This document shows, in pieces, positions 44,645 to 53,929 of a DNA stretch of 64,000 nt (its first letter is position 1; every line of letters begins with the position of its first letter). The translations under genes and the position numbers were made by a program. The DNA is from CAXXXW01 sp963665555 (GTDB lineage: Bacteria > Pseudomonadota > Alphaproteobacteria > Thalassobaculales > Thalassobaculaceae), in assembly GCA_963665555.2 (NCBI GenBank), contig OY762308.1:1488001-1552000 (forward strand), given 5' to 3'. The notes beneath the pieces are model-generated. The model ran no database searches, had not been told where the DNA came from, and saw nothing but the letters and a program-made list of their open reading frames with translations.

Positions 44645-46156
44645 TTAGATCGAGGAGGGTTCCGGCATTCGCAACCGGTGGCCCTGAGCGTCCGCGACGG
44701 CCGGATCGAGGAAGGCGTGGCAGGCCTCCAGTTGCCGCCTCGCGTGCTCGACCGAGCGCCAGTCGACGGAGGCGGTCCAGCGCTGGGCGTAGTCGAGCGC
44801 CTGGATCAGCGGCTCCGGCCGGAGGTTCAGCGACAGCGCCTTCAGCGCCGAGAGATAATTGGCGCGGAAGACCGTGGGGACCACGATCCGCTCTTCCCCC
44901 GCCGCCGCCAGTTCCGCGTTCATCATGATCCGCGCAACGCGACCGTTGCCGTCGGCGAAGGGATGGACCTCGGCGGCCAGGAACATGACGAAGACCGCGC
45001 GCTGGAACGGTGTCTCAAGGCTTCGGTACAACTCGAACCCCCGTTCGAGCGTTCCGGCCACAAGCTCAGGCGCCACGAACACCGTGGCTCCGGCCCGATT
45101 GCCAACGGTCTTGAACAGGCCGGGGCGCATGTCGGGCCGGGCCGCCATGATCCGGGCGTGCCGCGCCTTGAGCAAGGCTTCGAGCGCGGTCGGGCGGGCC
45201 GGCGTGCGGCCCATCTCCCGGCTGTCGGAAACGATCCGCCAGGTTCCGAGCACGTCGTGCGCGTCCTGCGGCCGCTCGTTGGGGATGGCCCCCTCGAACA
45301 CGATGGCGGCCGCCTCCTCGACGGCGAACTCCGTCCCCTCGATGAAGTTGGAGAAATAGGCCTCGAAAAAGGCGAGCGTCGCGGCGCCGTCCGCGTCACG
45401 CTTCGGCGCCGGCCTGGTCTGGGGCGGACGGTTCCGCAGCGCGGCGTGCAACGCCAGGAACAGTCGTTGGCGATCCGTGTCGTAGGGGCGGCCGCGCCGG
45501 CGGGCGCGCCCCTGGGCCGTGGACAGGGCCGCCTTTTGCGTGCCCAGCATGGCGCCGATCGTCGCGTCCAGCTCCGAGGCCGCGTCGCGCGCGCCGAGCT
45601 CCGGCGCGACGGCGCGGATTTCGTCCCGCAGCCGGTTGGCCACGTCCTCGCCCGAGCGGGCGATCGACGTTTCGAGACGCTCCTCGATCTCGGACCGGGA
45701 GAGTGTGCGCGCCACCCGGCCGCCGCGCGCGCGGGACGGCCGCATGTTCTCGAGATAGGCGCGCGCCGTCGAACTCAGGAAAAGCCGGCCGAGGAAAGGC
45801 CGGTCGGACGCGAGCGGCCCGACGCCGCGCCGGGGCCGGAGGATATGGCCTGGCAACGCAATGTCGCCGCCCCGGGCCGCGACCAGGCAGACCGAACCGT
45901 CGCGGGCGGGGGCGTTTTCCAGCGCGGTCCGGTCGGCGATCAGCGCGCCGGGGAAGTAGCCGGAGACGATCTCCCAGAGGTTGCGGGCGACGATCCGCTC
46001 CGGCGGGTCCGCCATGTTCGACGTGTAGAGCCTGGAGGCGAGCCTGCGCAGCTTGCCGGCCTTGAGGGCGCGCGAGACCGCCCGGCTGGCCGCCGTGTCG
46101 GAGACGAGGACCTCCGGCGGGTTCTCCAAGTCTCGGCGGGGGGAAAATTCGGGCAT
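44645..46156 (-). CDS. Fic-family AMP-transferase with AbiEi-like N-terminal domain
   Basis: 503 residues from ATG 46156 (GGGAGG upstream). The catalytic Fic motif HPFADGNGRVAR is near residue 385, and FSNFIEGTEFAVEEA earlier resembles the flap region. Residues 15-110 (SRAVSRALKAGKLRRLASRL, then RNLWEIVSGYFPGALIADRT) look like the winged-helix and core of AbiEi-type antitoxin/regulator proteins. Fic enzymes usually transfer AMP to target proteins. It lies 260 bp from cas3 and divergent to it; an intact toxin-like gene beside CRISPR-Cas could be an independent defence module or an addiction gene. Confidence 0.85.
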   Translation of the reverse strand: MPEFSPRRDLENPPEVLVSDTAASRAVSRALKAGKLRRLASRLYTSNMADPPERIVARNLWEIVSGYFPGALIADRTALENAPARDGSVCLVAARGGDIALPGHILRPRRGVGPLASDRPFLGRLFLSSTARAYLENMRPSRARGGRVARTLSRSEIEERLETSIARSGEDVANRLRDEIRAVAPELGARDAASELDATIGAMLGTQKAALSTAQGRARRRGRPYDTDRQRLFLALHAALRNRPPQTRPAPKRDADGAATLAFFEAYFSNFIEGTEFAVEEAAAIVFEGAIPNERPQDAHDVLGTWRIVSDSREMGRTPARPTALEALLKARHARIMAARPDMRPGLFKTVGNRAGATVFVAPELVAGTLERGFELYRSLETPFQRAVFVMFLAAEVHPFADGNGRVARIMMNAELAAAGEERIVVPTVFRANYLSALKALSLNLRPEPLIQALDYAQRWTASVDWRSVEHARRQLEACHAFLDPAVADAQGHRLRMPEPSSI

Positions 46157-46415
46157 TAGCGGTTCCTCCCGAGCCAAGATAGCGAAACATTCGAGGATAA
46201 GGACCAAAATACGGGAATTATTCGAGCTTAAGCCGCTGGCGCGAGGGTGGCGAGGCTTTTGTCGGAGCGGGCGGGGGAACCTCCACGTTCCGGCCCGTTC
46301 CGCTCCTCGTCGCTCCCCTTCCCTTCCGCCGTTGCGCGGCGTCGGCGCGGCGGCCGCGCCCGAACGGGCGCCAAGCGGGCTTCGCGGCCCGTCGCGATTC
46401 CGGTAGCGTGCGGGC

Positions 46416-49118
46416 ATGGACATTCTCCCGTTCTGGGGCAAGGCGCGGCCGGAGGACGCGGACCGGGGGCCGGGCTGGCATCCGCTGGCGTTCCACGGCC
46501 TCGATGTCGCCGCGGCGGGCGAGGCCTTGCTGGAGGCGGACCCCGGCCTGGCGGCCCGGCTCGCCGGCCTGTTCGGCATGGGGGAGCGGGAGGCCGCGGG
46601 ACTGCTTCGCTTCCTCCTCTGCCTGCACGACATCGGCAAGTTCGCGCGGAAGTTCCAGGCCAAGGTCCCCGAGCGGTTTCCGCCCTGTTTCGGGATCGAA
46701 CCGACCTCGATCCCGACCTCGTTCGACCACGGCGCCGGCGGCCTGCGTCTCTTCATCAAACATCCCGGGGTTTTCGGAATCCCGGCCGGGAAAACGGCGG
46801 ATAGCTGGCTCCCGATCGTCTCGGCGGTCGCCGGGCATCACGGCGCGCCCCCGGACCCGCCGCCGCCCCGCGACAATTTGCGGCCGGACTTCGGGCGCCA
46901 GGGGATCGAGGCGGCGCGGCTGTTCGCCGACGAGGCGCGCCGTCTGCTGGCGCCGCCGGAACCGCCGGCGAACGCCGACAGGGATCGGTTGCGGCGCGCC
47001 TCCTTCCTCGTCGCCGGGCTGGCCGTGCTGGCGGACTGGATCGGATCGAGGCAGGAGTGGTTTCCCTACCGCGCGCCGGACGACTTCTCCGGCCTCGACG
47101 CTTATTGGGAATACGCGCGCGGGCGGGCGAAGATCGCCATCCGCGAGGTCGGCGTCGAGGCCGCCGCGCCCGCCGGCCGTCTCGGCTACGGCGACCTGAT
47201 CGGGCGTGGTGCGGCCCCCGGCCCGATGCAGCGCTGGGCGGGCAAAGTCGAACTCCCGGACGGCCCGGCGCTGTTCGTCGTCGAGGACGAGACGGGAAGC
47301 GGCAAGACCGAGGCGGCGGCGATGCTGGCGCATCGGCTCATGGCGGCGCGCCGGGCGAACGGGTTCTATTTCGCCCTGCCCACCATGGCGACGGCCAACG
47401 CGATGTTCGACCGGCTGGGCAAGGCGCTGCCCCGCCTGTTCGCGGACGGGGAAACGCCGTCGCTGGCGCTGGCCCACGGGGCGCGCGACCTCCATCCGGG
47501 TTTCCGGTCCGCCATGGCGGGCTTCGACCGCGCGGACGCCGGCCGCGGATCGAACTACGGGGACGGGGACGGCGCGGCGGAGATCGCCGCTTCCGCCGCG
47601 TGCGCCTCCTGGATCGCCGACGACCGGCGCCGCGCCTTCCTCGCGGACGCGGGCGCGGGCACGGTGGACCAGGCGATCCTCGCGGCGCTGCCGAGCCGCC
47701 ACCAGTCCCTGCGCCTGCTGGGCCTGGCCCAGCGCGTTCTCGTCCTCGACGAGGTGCACGCCTACGACGCCTACATGCAACGCGAGATCGAGGCGCTGCT
47801 GACCTTCCAGGCCGCGCTGGGCGGCTCCGCGATCCTGCTGTCGGCGACGCTGCCCGCCGCCCACCGGCGCGGGCTGGCCGACGCCTTCGCCGAGGGGCTG
47901 GGGGAGGACGCGCCGGCGCCCCTTGGCGAAACCGCCTATCCGCTGGCCACGGTCCGGGCGCGCGGCCGGGCGGTGGAAACGCCGGTCCCGGGGCGGCCCG
48001 GCCGCGGGCGCCGCCTGCCGGTGCGCTTCCTCCGCCGCCCGGAGGACGCGCTGGCGGAGGTGGAGCGCGCGGCCCGCGAAGGCCGTGCGGCGCTCTACAT
48101 CCGCAACACGGTGGACGACGCGCTGGAGGCCCACGCGGAACTGGCGGCGCGCGGGATCGAGGCCGACTTGTTCCACGCCCGGTTCGCGCTGGCGGACCGG
48201 CTGGAGATCGAGCGGCGGATCGTCGAGGCCTTCGGCAAGGCGAGCGAGGCCGAGGGGCGCGCCGGCAAGGTCCTGGTCGCGACGCAGGTCGTGGAGCAAT
48301 CCCTCGACCTCGACTTCGACGCGATGGCGAGCGATCTCGCCCCGATCGACCTGCTGGTCCAGCGGGCCGGCCGTCTGTGGCGCCACGACCGGCCGGAGCG
48401 CGCGGACCAGCCGGAACTCCTCGTCGTCGCGCCGGCGGCGGAGGAGGACGCGGCGGAGGATTGGTGCAAGGCCCTGTTCCCGCGCGCGGCCCATGTGTAC
48501 CGGGACCACGCGCGCCTCTGGCTGACGGCGCGGACGCTGGAGGAGGCGGGCGCCATCGAGACGCCCGGCGGGCTGCGCGCGCTCATCGAGGCGGTGTACG
48601 GCCCGGAGGCCGAGGCGCGCGTCCCGCCGGGACTTCGGGCGAGCCTGTGGAGCGCCGAGGGGAAGGCCGGCGCCGACCGGGGCGTCGCCAACATGAACAC
48701 GCTGAAGCTGTCGCCGGGCTATGTGCGCGACGCCGGCGCGTGGGACAGCGATGTCCGCACGCCGACGCGCCTCGCCGACGATCCGAGCGCGACGCTCCGC
48801 CTCGCCCGCGCGCGCGGTGGGCGGATCGAGCCGTACGCGGCGGCCTCCGCGCCGGGCGAGCCGTGGCGCGCCTGGCGCCTGAGCGAGGTCGATGTCTCCC
48901 AGCGCCACGCGACCGGCGAGGCGGTTCCGCCCCGGTTCGCCGAGGCGGCGCGGGAGGCGAAGGCGGGCTGGGGGCGCCACGACGCCGACAAAATCCTCGC
49001 GGTGCTGGAGGAGGACGGCGACGGCCGGCTCGCCGGCGCGGTCATGGGGCCGGAGAGAGAGCGCGTCGTTTCGTACAGCCCGGGCACCGGCCTCGCGTTC
49101 GGGCCGCGGGCGGAGTGA
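46416..49118 (+). CDS. cas3: Cas3 helicase-nuclease (type I-E)
   Basis: 900 residues. The HD nuclease comes first: H22/H27 in WHPLAFHGLD, LHDIGKFARKF (H71-D72) and AGHHGAP (H141/H142). The SF2 helicase follows: Walker A EDETGSGKTEAAA (290-302), DEVH box VLVLDEVHAYDAY near 442, SATLPAAHRRG, and the C-terminal VATQVVEQSLDLDFD and QRAGRLWRHDR. It degrades DNA marked by Cascade. The 260-bp gap upstream (46157-46415) has AT-rich patches and should hold divergent promoters for fic and cas3. Confidence 0.96.
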   Translation: MDILPFWGKARPEDADRGPGWHPLAFHGLDVAAAGEALLEADPGLAARLAGLFGMGEREAAGLLRFLLCLHDIGKFARKFQAKVPERFPPCFGIEPTSIPTSFDHGAGGLRLFIKHPGVFGIPAGKTADSWLPIVSAVAGHHGAPPDPPPPRDNLRPDFGRQGIEAARLFADEARRLLAPPEPPANADRDRLRRASFLVAGLAVLADWIGSRQEWFPYRAPDDFSGLDAYWEYARGRAKIAIREVGVEAAAPAGRLGYGDLIGRGAAPGPMQRWAGKVELPDGPALFVVEDETGSGKTEAAAMLAHRLMAARRANGFYFALPTMATANAMFDRLGKALPRLFADGETPSLALAHGARDLHPGFRSAMAGFDRADAGRGSNYGDGDGAAEIAASAACASWIADDRRRAFLADAGAGTVDQAILAALPSRHQSLRLLGLAQRVLVLDEVHAYDAYMQREIEALLTFQAALGGSAILLSATLPAAHRRGLADAFAEGLGEDAPAPLGETAYPLATVRARGRAVETPVPGRPGRGRRLPVRFLRRPEDALAEVERAAREGRAALYIRNTVDDALEAHAELAARGIEADLFHARFALADRLEIERRIVEAFGKASEAEGRAGKVLVATQVVEQSLDLDFDAMASDLAPIDLLVQRAGRLWRHDRPERADQPELLVVAPAAEEDAAEDWCKALFPRAAHVYRDHARLWLTARTLEEAGAIETPGGLRALIEAVYGPEAEARVPPGLRASLWSAEGKAGADRGVANMNTLKLSPGYVRDAGAWDSDVRTPTRLADDPSATLRLARARGGRIEPYAAASAPGEPWRAWRLSEVDVSQRHATGEAVPPRFAEAAREAKAGWGRHDADKILAVLEEDGDGRLAGAVMGPERERVVSYSPGTGLAFGPRAE

Positions 49119-49127
49119 GGCTCCGGG

Positions 49128-49156
49128 TTGACGGGCAATGCCCGCAGTTATAGAAC
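49128..49156 (+). promoter_or_regulatory. Candidate promoter and operator of the cascade operon
   Basis: TTGACG (49128-49133) and TAGAAC (49151-49156) are 17 bp apart. The palindrome GGGCAATGCCC (49133-49143) lies in the spacer, where a bound regulator would block RNA polymerase. It lies in the 71-bp gap between cas3 and casA. Confidence 0.45.
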
Positions 49157-49189
49157 AATACAGAAACTTTCATCGAAACCCCCGCGGCC

Positions 49190-50860
49190 ATGCGGAACGA
49201 TCTTGCATCCCCTTTCAACCTGATTCGCACGCCCTGGCTTCCCTTTCGGCGGCGGAGCGGGGGTGTGGAACGGGTCGCGCCGGCGCGGATCGTGGACCGA
49301 ATCGGGGACGATCCCTTCGTCGGCTTCGCCTGGCCGCGGCCGGACCTAAACGGCGCGGCGCACGAGTTCCTGATCGGGCTGCTGTCCACCGCCGCCGCGC
49401 CCGCGGACGACGAGGAGTGGGAGGAGTGGTGGGAGGCGCCGCCGTCGCCGGAGGTTCTCGCGGCGCGGTTCGAGGCGGTCGCCCACGCCTTCGACCTCGA
49501 CGGCCCCGGTCCGCGCTTCCTGCAGGACCTCGATCCCCTCGACGGCGCCGAGGACAAGGAGGTCGCGGCCCTGCCGATCGACGCGCCGGGGGCGCAGACC
49601 TTGCGCAACAACGCCGACCTGTTCGTGAAACGCGGCGGCGCGCCGGTCCTGGGCCGCGCGGCGACGGCGATGGCGCTGTTCGCGCTCCAGGCCCACGCGC
49701 CGTCCGGCGGCGCCGGCCACCGCACCTCGTTGCGCGGCGGCGGGCCGCTGACGACGCTCGCCGTCGCGGGCGACACATTGTGGGGCCGGCTCTGGCCCAA
49801 TGTCGAAACCCGCGAGTCGATTCGCGGCCGCTGGCCGGAACCCGGCGGCGCCTTGCCGGAGGACCCGGCCGCGACCTTCCCCTGGCTCGCCCCGACCCGG
49901 ACCTCGAACCCGAAGGCCGGCGGGCGGTCCACCACGCCCTCCGATGTCCACCCGCTCCAGGTCTATTGGGGGATGCCCCGGCGCATCCGGCTGAACTTCG
50001 AGGCGGCGGAGGGGCGGCGCTGCGCGCTGACCGGGGCCGAGGACGCGGCGGTCGTCGCGACGTACCGGACCCGGAACTACGGCGTCGATTATTCGGCGGG
50101 CTTCGAGCACCCGCTGACGCCCTACTACCGCCAGAAGAAGGCGGACACGACATGGTTGCCCGTGCATCCCCGGCCCGGCGGCCTGTCCTACCGCCACTGG
50201 CCCGGAACGGTGACGGCAAGCGGCGACAGGTTGCGCGAACCGGCCCGGTCCGTCCGCGACGCGAGGGGCGGGCGCCGGCGGGCGCTCGGAGAGGATGTCC
50301 GGTTCGCGGCCTTCGGCTACGACATGGACAACATGAAGGCGCGCGCCTGGGTCGAGGGCGAATGGCCGCTGCCGCTCGGTCCCGAAGGGGAGGCGCGGGA
50401 GGCGTTCGACGATTTCCTCCGCCGCGCGGTCGCTGGCGCGGAGACCGTCGCGCGGCTGCTGACCGGCGCGGCGAAGTCCGCGCTCCACGACCGGCCGAGG
50501 GACGCGCCGGGCGACTATGGTTTTATCGCCGAACGCTTCTTCCGGGATACGGAAGCGGCGTTTCTTGGCGCCCTCGAAAACGCGAGGAAGGCGATCGGGG
50601 CCGGCGGCGGGCGGGACCCCGAGGATCCGGCGGTCGAGGTCCTCGAGGCCTGGGCGCCGGTCCTGAAGGGCGCCGCGCTCGCGCTGTTCGACGAATACGC
50701 GCCCGACGACGGGCTGGAGAGCCGCGACATGGAGCGGCATGTCCGCGCGCGTTTCCTGCTGCATCTCGCGCTCGGCGGGCGCGGCAAGGCGGGCAAGGCG
50801 CTGTTCGAGACCGATCTCGGCATCCCCGCGCCCGAAACCGCGAAACCTCGCGCGCGTTAG
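49190..50860 (+). CDS. casA: Cascade large subunit Cas8e (Cse1/CasA)
   Basis: 556 residues, near the usual Cse1 length. The beginning NLIRTPWLPFRRRSGGVERV and the HEFLIGLLSTA helix are typical, as are LFVKRGG near 140-150 (loop L1 region) and the C-terminal four-helix bundle. Cse1 recognises the PAM and recruits Cas3. First gene of casABCDE-cas1-cas2, with its stop overlapping the ribosome binding site of casB. Confidence 0.94.
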   Translation: MRNDLASPFNLIRTPWLPFRRRSGGVERVAPARIVDRIGDDPFVGFAWPRPDLNGAAHEFLIGLLSTAAAPADDEEWEEWWEAPPSPEVLAARFEAVAHAFDLDGPGPRFLQDLDPLDGAEDKEVAALPIDAPGAQTLRNNADLFVKRGGAPVLGRAATAMALFALQAHAPSGGAGHRTSLRGGGPLTTLAVAGDTLWGRLWPNVETRESIRGRWPEPGGALPEDPAATFPWLAPTRTSNPKAGGRSTTPSDVHPLQVYWGMPRRIRLNFEAAEGRRCALTGAEDAAVVATYRTRNYGVDYSAGFEHPLTPYYRQKKADTTWLPVHPRPGGLSYRHWPGTVTASGDRLREPARSVRDARGGRRRALGEDVRFAAFGYDMDNMKARAWVEGEWPLPLGPEGEAREAFDDFLRRAVAGAETVARLLTGAAKSALHDRPRDAPGDYGFIAERFFRDTEAAFLGALENARKAIGAGGGRDPEDPAVEVLEAWAPVLKGAALALFDEYAPDDGLESRDMERHVRARFLLHLALGGRGKAGKALFETDLGIPAPETAKPRAR

Positions 50861-50868
50861 GAGGCCCC

Positions 50869-51402
50869 ATGACCGATTCCGACAAGAAGAACGACCCCGC
50901 CGACATCGCCTTCGGCTGGTGGCGGGGCCTGAACCCGGAAAACCGCCCCCGGACAGGCCCGCAACGCGCGGCGATGGCGCGCCTGCGCCGGGCGCGCGAT
51001 ACGCTCGAAGTTATCCGCGAGCCCGAGGGACTGGCGCTGGTCGCGCGATTTCCGGTCTGGCGGCGGGAGCGCGCGGCCGTTCTGGCGGGCGTCCTGGCCT
51101 TCGTCCGCGAGGACGGGGGCGGCCCCATCGCCCGTGTCGTCGGCCGCATTTCGCTCGACGACGCCGAATCCGCGTCGATGTCGGAGCCACGCTTCCGCCG
51201 CCTGCTGCAAACCGAGGACGCCGAGTTGATGGACACGATGCGCCGGCTGGTCCGGTTCGCCAAGGGGCGATGCAACGTGCGCGACTTGTCCCGGTCCGTG
51301 TTCGACTGGGACGATCGCGTCAAGAAACAGTGGATCTACGACTACTACAACGTGGGAGGCGCCGCGCCTTCCGCCGAGCGACGGGGAGACTCCGCGCCAT
51401 GA
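50869..51402 (+). CDS. casB: Cascade small subunit Cas11e (Cse2/CasB)
   Basis: 177 residues. AFGWWRGLNPENRPRTGPQR at the N-terminus and the C-terminal FDWDDRVKKQWIYDYYN are Cse2 signatures. Two copies form the belly of Cascade and hold the non-target strand. GGAGG lies 5 bp before the ATG, inside the casA stop; ATGA overlap with casC. Confidence 0.94.
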   Translation: MTDSDKKNDPADIAFGWWRGLNPENRPRTGPQRAAMARLRRARDTLEVIREPEGLALVARFPVWRRERAAVLAGVLAFVREDGGGPIARVVGRISLDDAESASMSEPRFRRLLQTEDAELMDTMRRLVRFAKGRCNVRDLSRSVFDWDDRVKKQWIYDYYNVGGAAPSAERRGDSAP

Positions 51403-52472
51403 GCGATTTCCTGCAACTCCACCTGCTGACGGCCTACGGCCCGTCCAACCTGAACCGCGACGACACCGGCCGGCCCAAGAGCGTCGTCTTCGGCGGGGCG
51501 CCGCGCCTGCGCGTCTCCTCCCAGAGCCTGAAACGCGCCTGGCGGACCTCCGAGGTCTTCCAGGCGAGGCTCGACGGCCATCTCGGCGAGCGCACCCAGC
51601 GGATCGGCGAGGAAATCCGCCGCTATCTGGCCGGGCGCGGCATGGACGCCGAGGCGGCGCTCGGCGCCGCGCGCGCCATCGCCGACGCCTTCGGCAAGCT
51701 CCGGCCGGAGAAAAACAGCAAAAACGAGGTCTTGCCCGACGCCGCCTTCACCGAGCAACTCGCCTTCGTCTCGCCCGAGGAGCGGGCCGCCGCCTTCGCG
51801 CTCGCCGACCGGGCGCTGGCGGGCGAGGACATCGCGGATGAGGCCAGGGCCGACAAAGTGCTGCGCCGGACCGACGCCGCCGCCGACATCGCCATGTTCG
51901 GCCGGATGCTCGCCGACGACCCCAAGTTCAACCGCGAGGCCGCCGTCCAGGTCGCGCACGCCATCACCACCCACCGCGCGGTCGCGGAGGACGACTACTA
52001 CACCGCCGTGGACGACCTGAAGTCGCGCGAGGAGCCGGAGGACGCCGGGGCCGGCTTCGTCGGCGAGCAGGAGTTCGGCGCCGGCGTCTTCTACCTCTAC
52101 CTCTGCGTCGATCGCGGCCTGCTGCTCGACAATCTCGGCGGCGACCGCGCGGTGCGGGACGCGAGCATCGCCGCCCTGGTCGAGGCGGCCGCGACCGTCG
52201 CGCCGCGCGGCAAGCAGGCCAGCTTCGCCAGCCGCGCCCGCGCCTTCCACGCGCTCGCGGAGACGGGGGAGGCGCAGCCGCGCAGCCTCGCCGCGGCGTT
52301 CCTGAAGCCGGTCTCCGGTACGGACCAGGGCAAGGATTCGATCGGGGCCCTCGAGAAGTTCCGCGACCGGCTCGACCGCGCTTACGGGGCTTGCGCCGAC
52401 GCCCGCTACACGATGAATGTCGAGGAAGGCGAGGGCACGCTCGCCGAACTCGTCGCTTTCGCCCGGCGCTGA
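51399..52472 (+). CDS. casC: Cascade backbone Cas7e (Cse4/CasC)
   Basis: 357 residues. LQLHLLTAYGPSNLNRDDTG followed by KSVVFGGAPRLRVSSQSLKR is the Cas7e N-terminus, and KQASFASRARAF and ADARYTMNVEEG come near the end. Six copies form the crRNA-binding spine of the complex. Coupled to casB by an ATGA overlap. Confidence 0.96.
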   Translation: MSDFLQLHLLTAYGPSNLNRDDTGRPKSVVFGGAPRLRVSSQSLKRAWRTSEVFQARLDGHLGERTQRIGEEIRRYLAGRGMDAEAALGAARAIADAFGKLRPEKNSKNEVLPDAAFTEQLAFVSPEERAAAFALADRALAGEDIADEARADKVLRRTDAAADIAMFGRMLADDPKFNREAAVQVAHAITTHRAVAEDDYYTAVDDLKSREEPEDAGAGFVGEQEFGAGVFYLYLCVDRGLLLDNLGGDRAVRDASIAALVEAAATVAPRGKQASFASRARAFHALAETGEAQPRSLAAAFLKPVSGTDQGKDSIGALEKFRDRLDRAYGACADARYTMNVEEGEGTLAELVAFARR

Positions 52473-52476
52473 AGCG

Positions 52477-53226
52477 ATGCGGTTCCTGCTCTTCGCGCTC
52501 TACGCGCCGATGTGCTCGCTGGGCGAGATCGCGGTGGGCGAGCGGCGCATGGGCTGGGCGCGGCCCGGCCGCTCCGCCGTGCTCGGCCTCGTCGCCGCCG
52601 CGCGCGGCATCGACCGAAGCGACGAGGCCGCCCACGCCGCCCTGGAGGCCGGGCTGCGTTACGCGGTCCGAACCGACGCGCCCGGCCGGCCCTTCGTCGA
52701 CTACCACACCGCGCAGTCGCCGGTCGCGCGGCGCGGCCGGACCCACGCCACCCGCCGCGAGGAACTGTCGGCCGACCGGCTCCACACCGTGCTGTCGAGC
52801 CGGGAGTGGCGCGCGGACGCCTGCTTCACGGTCGCCCTGTGGCCGCGGGCGGAGGGGGCGGCGGACCTGGACGCGATCGCCGCGGCGCTGAGGCGCCCCC
52901 GTTTCGCGCTCTGCCTGGGCCGCAAGTCCGCGCCCCTCGGCCTGCCGCTCGACCCGGAAATCGTCGAGGCGGCAAGCTTCGTCGAGGCGCTGGCCGGACG
53001 GCGCGCGCCGGAGGCGCTCGCGGACCTCCCTCCGGCCGGGGGGACGGCGCGGGCGCCCGAGATCGCCTGCGACGCCGACGCGCCGGGAGCGCCGGCGGGC
53101 GGACGCCTCGAACGCCGCCGCGACGCCGTCGCCAGCCGCGCCCGCTGGCAGTTCGCGGACCGGGCCGAGCGCGTTTTCGGCGAGCCGCCCCGGCCCGTCC
53201 TCCGCGAACCGGAGGACGAAGCATGA
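52477..53226 (+). CDS. casD: Cascade subunit Cas5e (CasD)
   Basis: 249 residues. MRFLLFALYAPMCSLGEIAV with RPGRSAVLGLVAAARG is the Cas5e N-terminus, TVLSSREWRADACFTVALWP a middle strand, and FALCLGRKSAPLGLPL the glycine-rich loop. It binds the 5' handle of the crRNA. Four bases separate it from casC, and it overlaps casE by ATGA. Confidence 0.94.
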   Translation: MRFLLFALYAPMCSLGEIAVGERRMGWARPGRSAVLGLVAAARGIDRSDEAAHAALEAGLRYAVRTDAPGRPFVDYHTAQSPVARRGRTHATRREELSADRLHTVLSSREWRADACFTVALWPRAEGAADLDAIAAALRRPRFALCLGRKSAPLGLPLDPEIVEAASFVEALAGRRAPEALADLPPAGGTARAPEIACDADAPGAPAGGRLERRRDAVASRARWQFADRAERVFGEPPRPVLREPEDEA

Positions 53227-53924
53227 CCGCCCCGCCCTTCCTGTCGCGCGTGCGGCTCGCGCGGACCGCCTCGGTCCGGGCGCTCGCGCCCCTTCTGTTG
53301 GGCAATGGCGCGGGCGGCGGCCACGGTTCGATCGACGCCGACCATCGCCTGGTCTGGTCCCTGTTCGCCGACGGGCCGGACCGGCGGCGCGACTTCCTGT
53401 GGCGGCGGATGGACGACGGCGCCTTCCTGGTCCTCTCGGCCCGCCCGCCGGAGGACCGCCACGGCCTGTTCGAGATCGACGCGCCGAAACCCTTCGCGCC
53501 GGCGCTGGAGCCGGGCGACCGGCTGCGCTTCTCGCTGCGCGCCAACCCGACGGTCCGCCCGCGCGACCGGGAAAGGCGGCACGCCCGGCGCCACGACGTC
53601 GTGATGGACGCGCTCGACCGCCGGCCGGAGGGGGCGCGCGCCGAACAGCGCGCCGCCGCGATCCGGGACGAGGGCCTGGCCTGGCTGGCCCGGCGCGGCG
53701 AGGCCGCCGGCTTCGCGGTCCGCGAGGGCGAAACGGGGGTCGAGGGCTACCGCCAGCACAGGGTCGGGCGCGGTCCGGGGAAAGAGGCCATGGCGTTCTC
53801 GACACTGGATTTCGACGGCGTGCTGGAGGTGCGCGACCCGCCGGCCTTCGTCCCCGCCGTCGCGCGCGGTTTCGGCCCGGCCAAGGCCTTCGGCTGCGGC
53901 CTGATGCTGGTGCGGCGGGCGTGA
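53223..53924 (+). CDS. casE: crRNA-processing endonuclease Cas6e (CasE)
   Basis: 233 residues. The N-terminal DADHRLVWSLFADGPDRRRD contains the conserved active-site histidine region, and the C-terminal GFGPAKAFGCGLMLVRRA is the glycine-rich loop of RAMP proteins. It cuts the hairpin repeat of the pre-crRNA; the repeat here has a 6-bp GC stem that suits it. Confidence 0.95.
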   Translation: MTAPPFLSRVRLARTASVRALAPLLLGNGAGGGHGSIDADHRLVWSLFADGPDRRRDFLWRRMDDGAFLVLSARPPEDRHGLFEIDAPKPFAPALEPGDRLRFSLRANPTVRPRDRERRHARRHDVVMDALDRRPEGARAEQRAAAIRDEGLAWLARRGEAAGFAVREGETGVEGYRQHRVGRGPGKEAMAFSTLDFDGVLEVRDPPAFVPAVARGFGPAKAFGCGLMLVRRA

Positions 53925-53929
53925 GCGCC

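Noticed and set aside
46157..46415. Small gene between fic and cas3
   Set aside because: Only short shadow frames are found; the region is better explained as a divergent promoter region.
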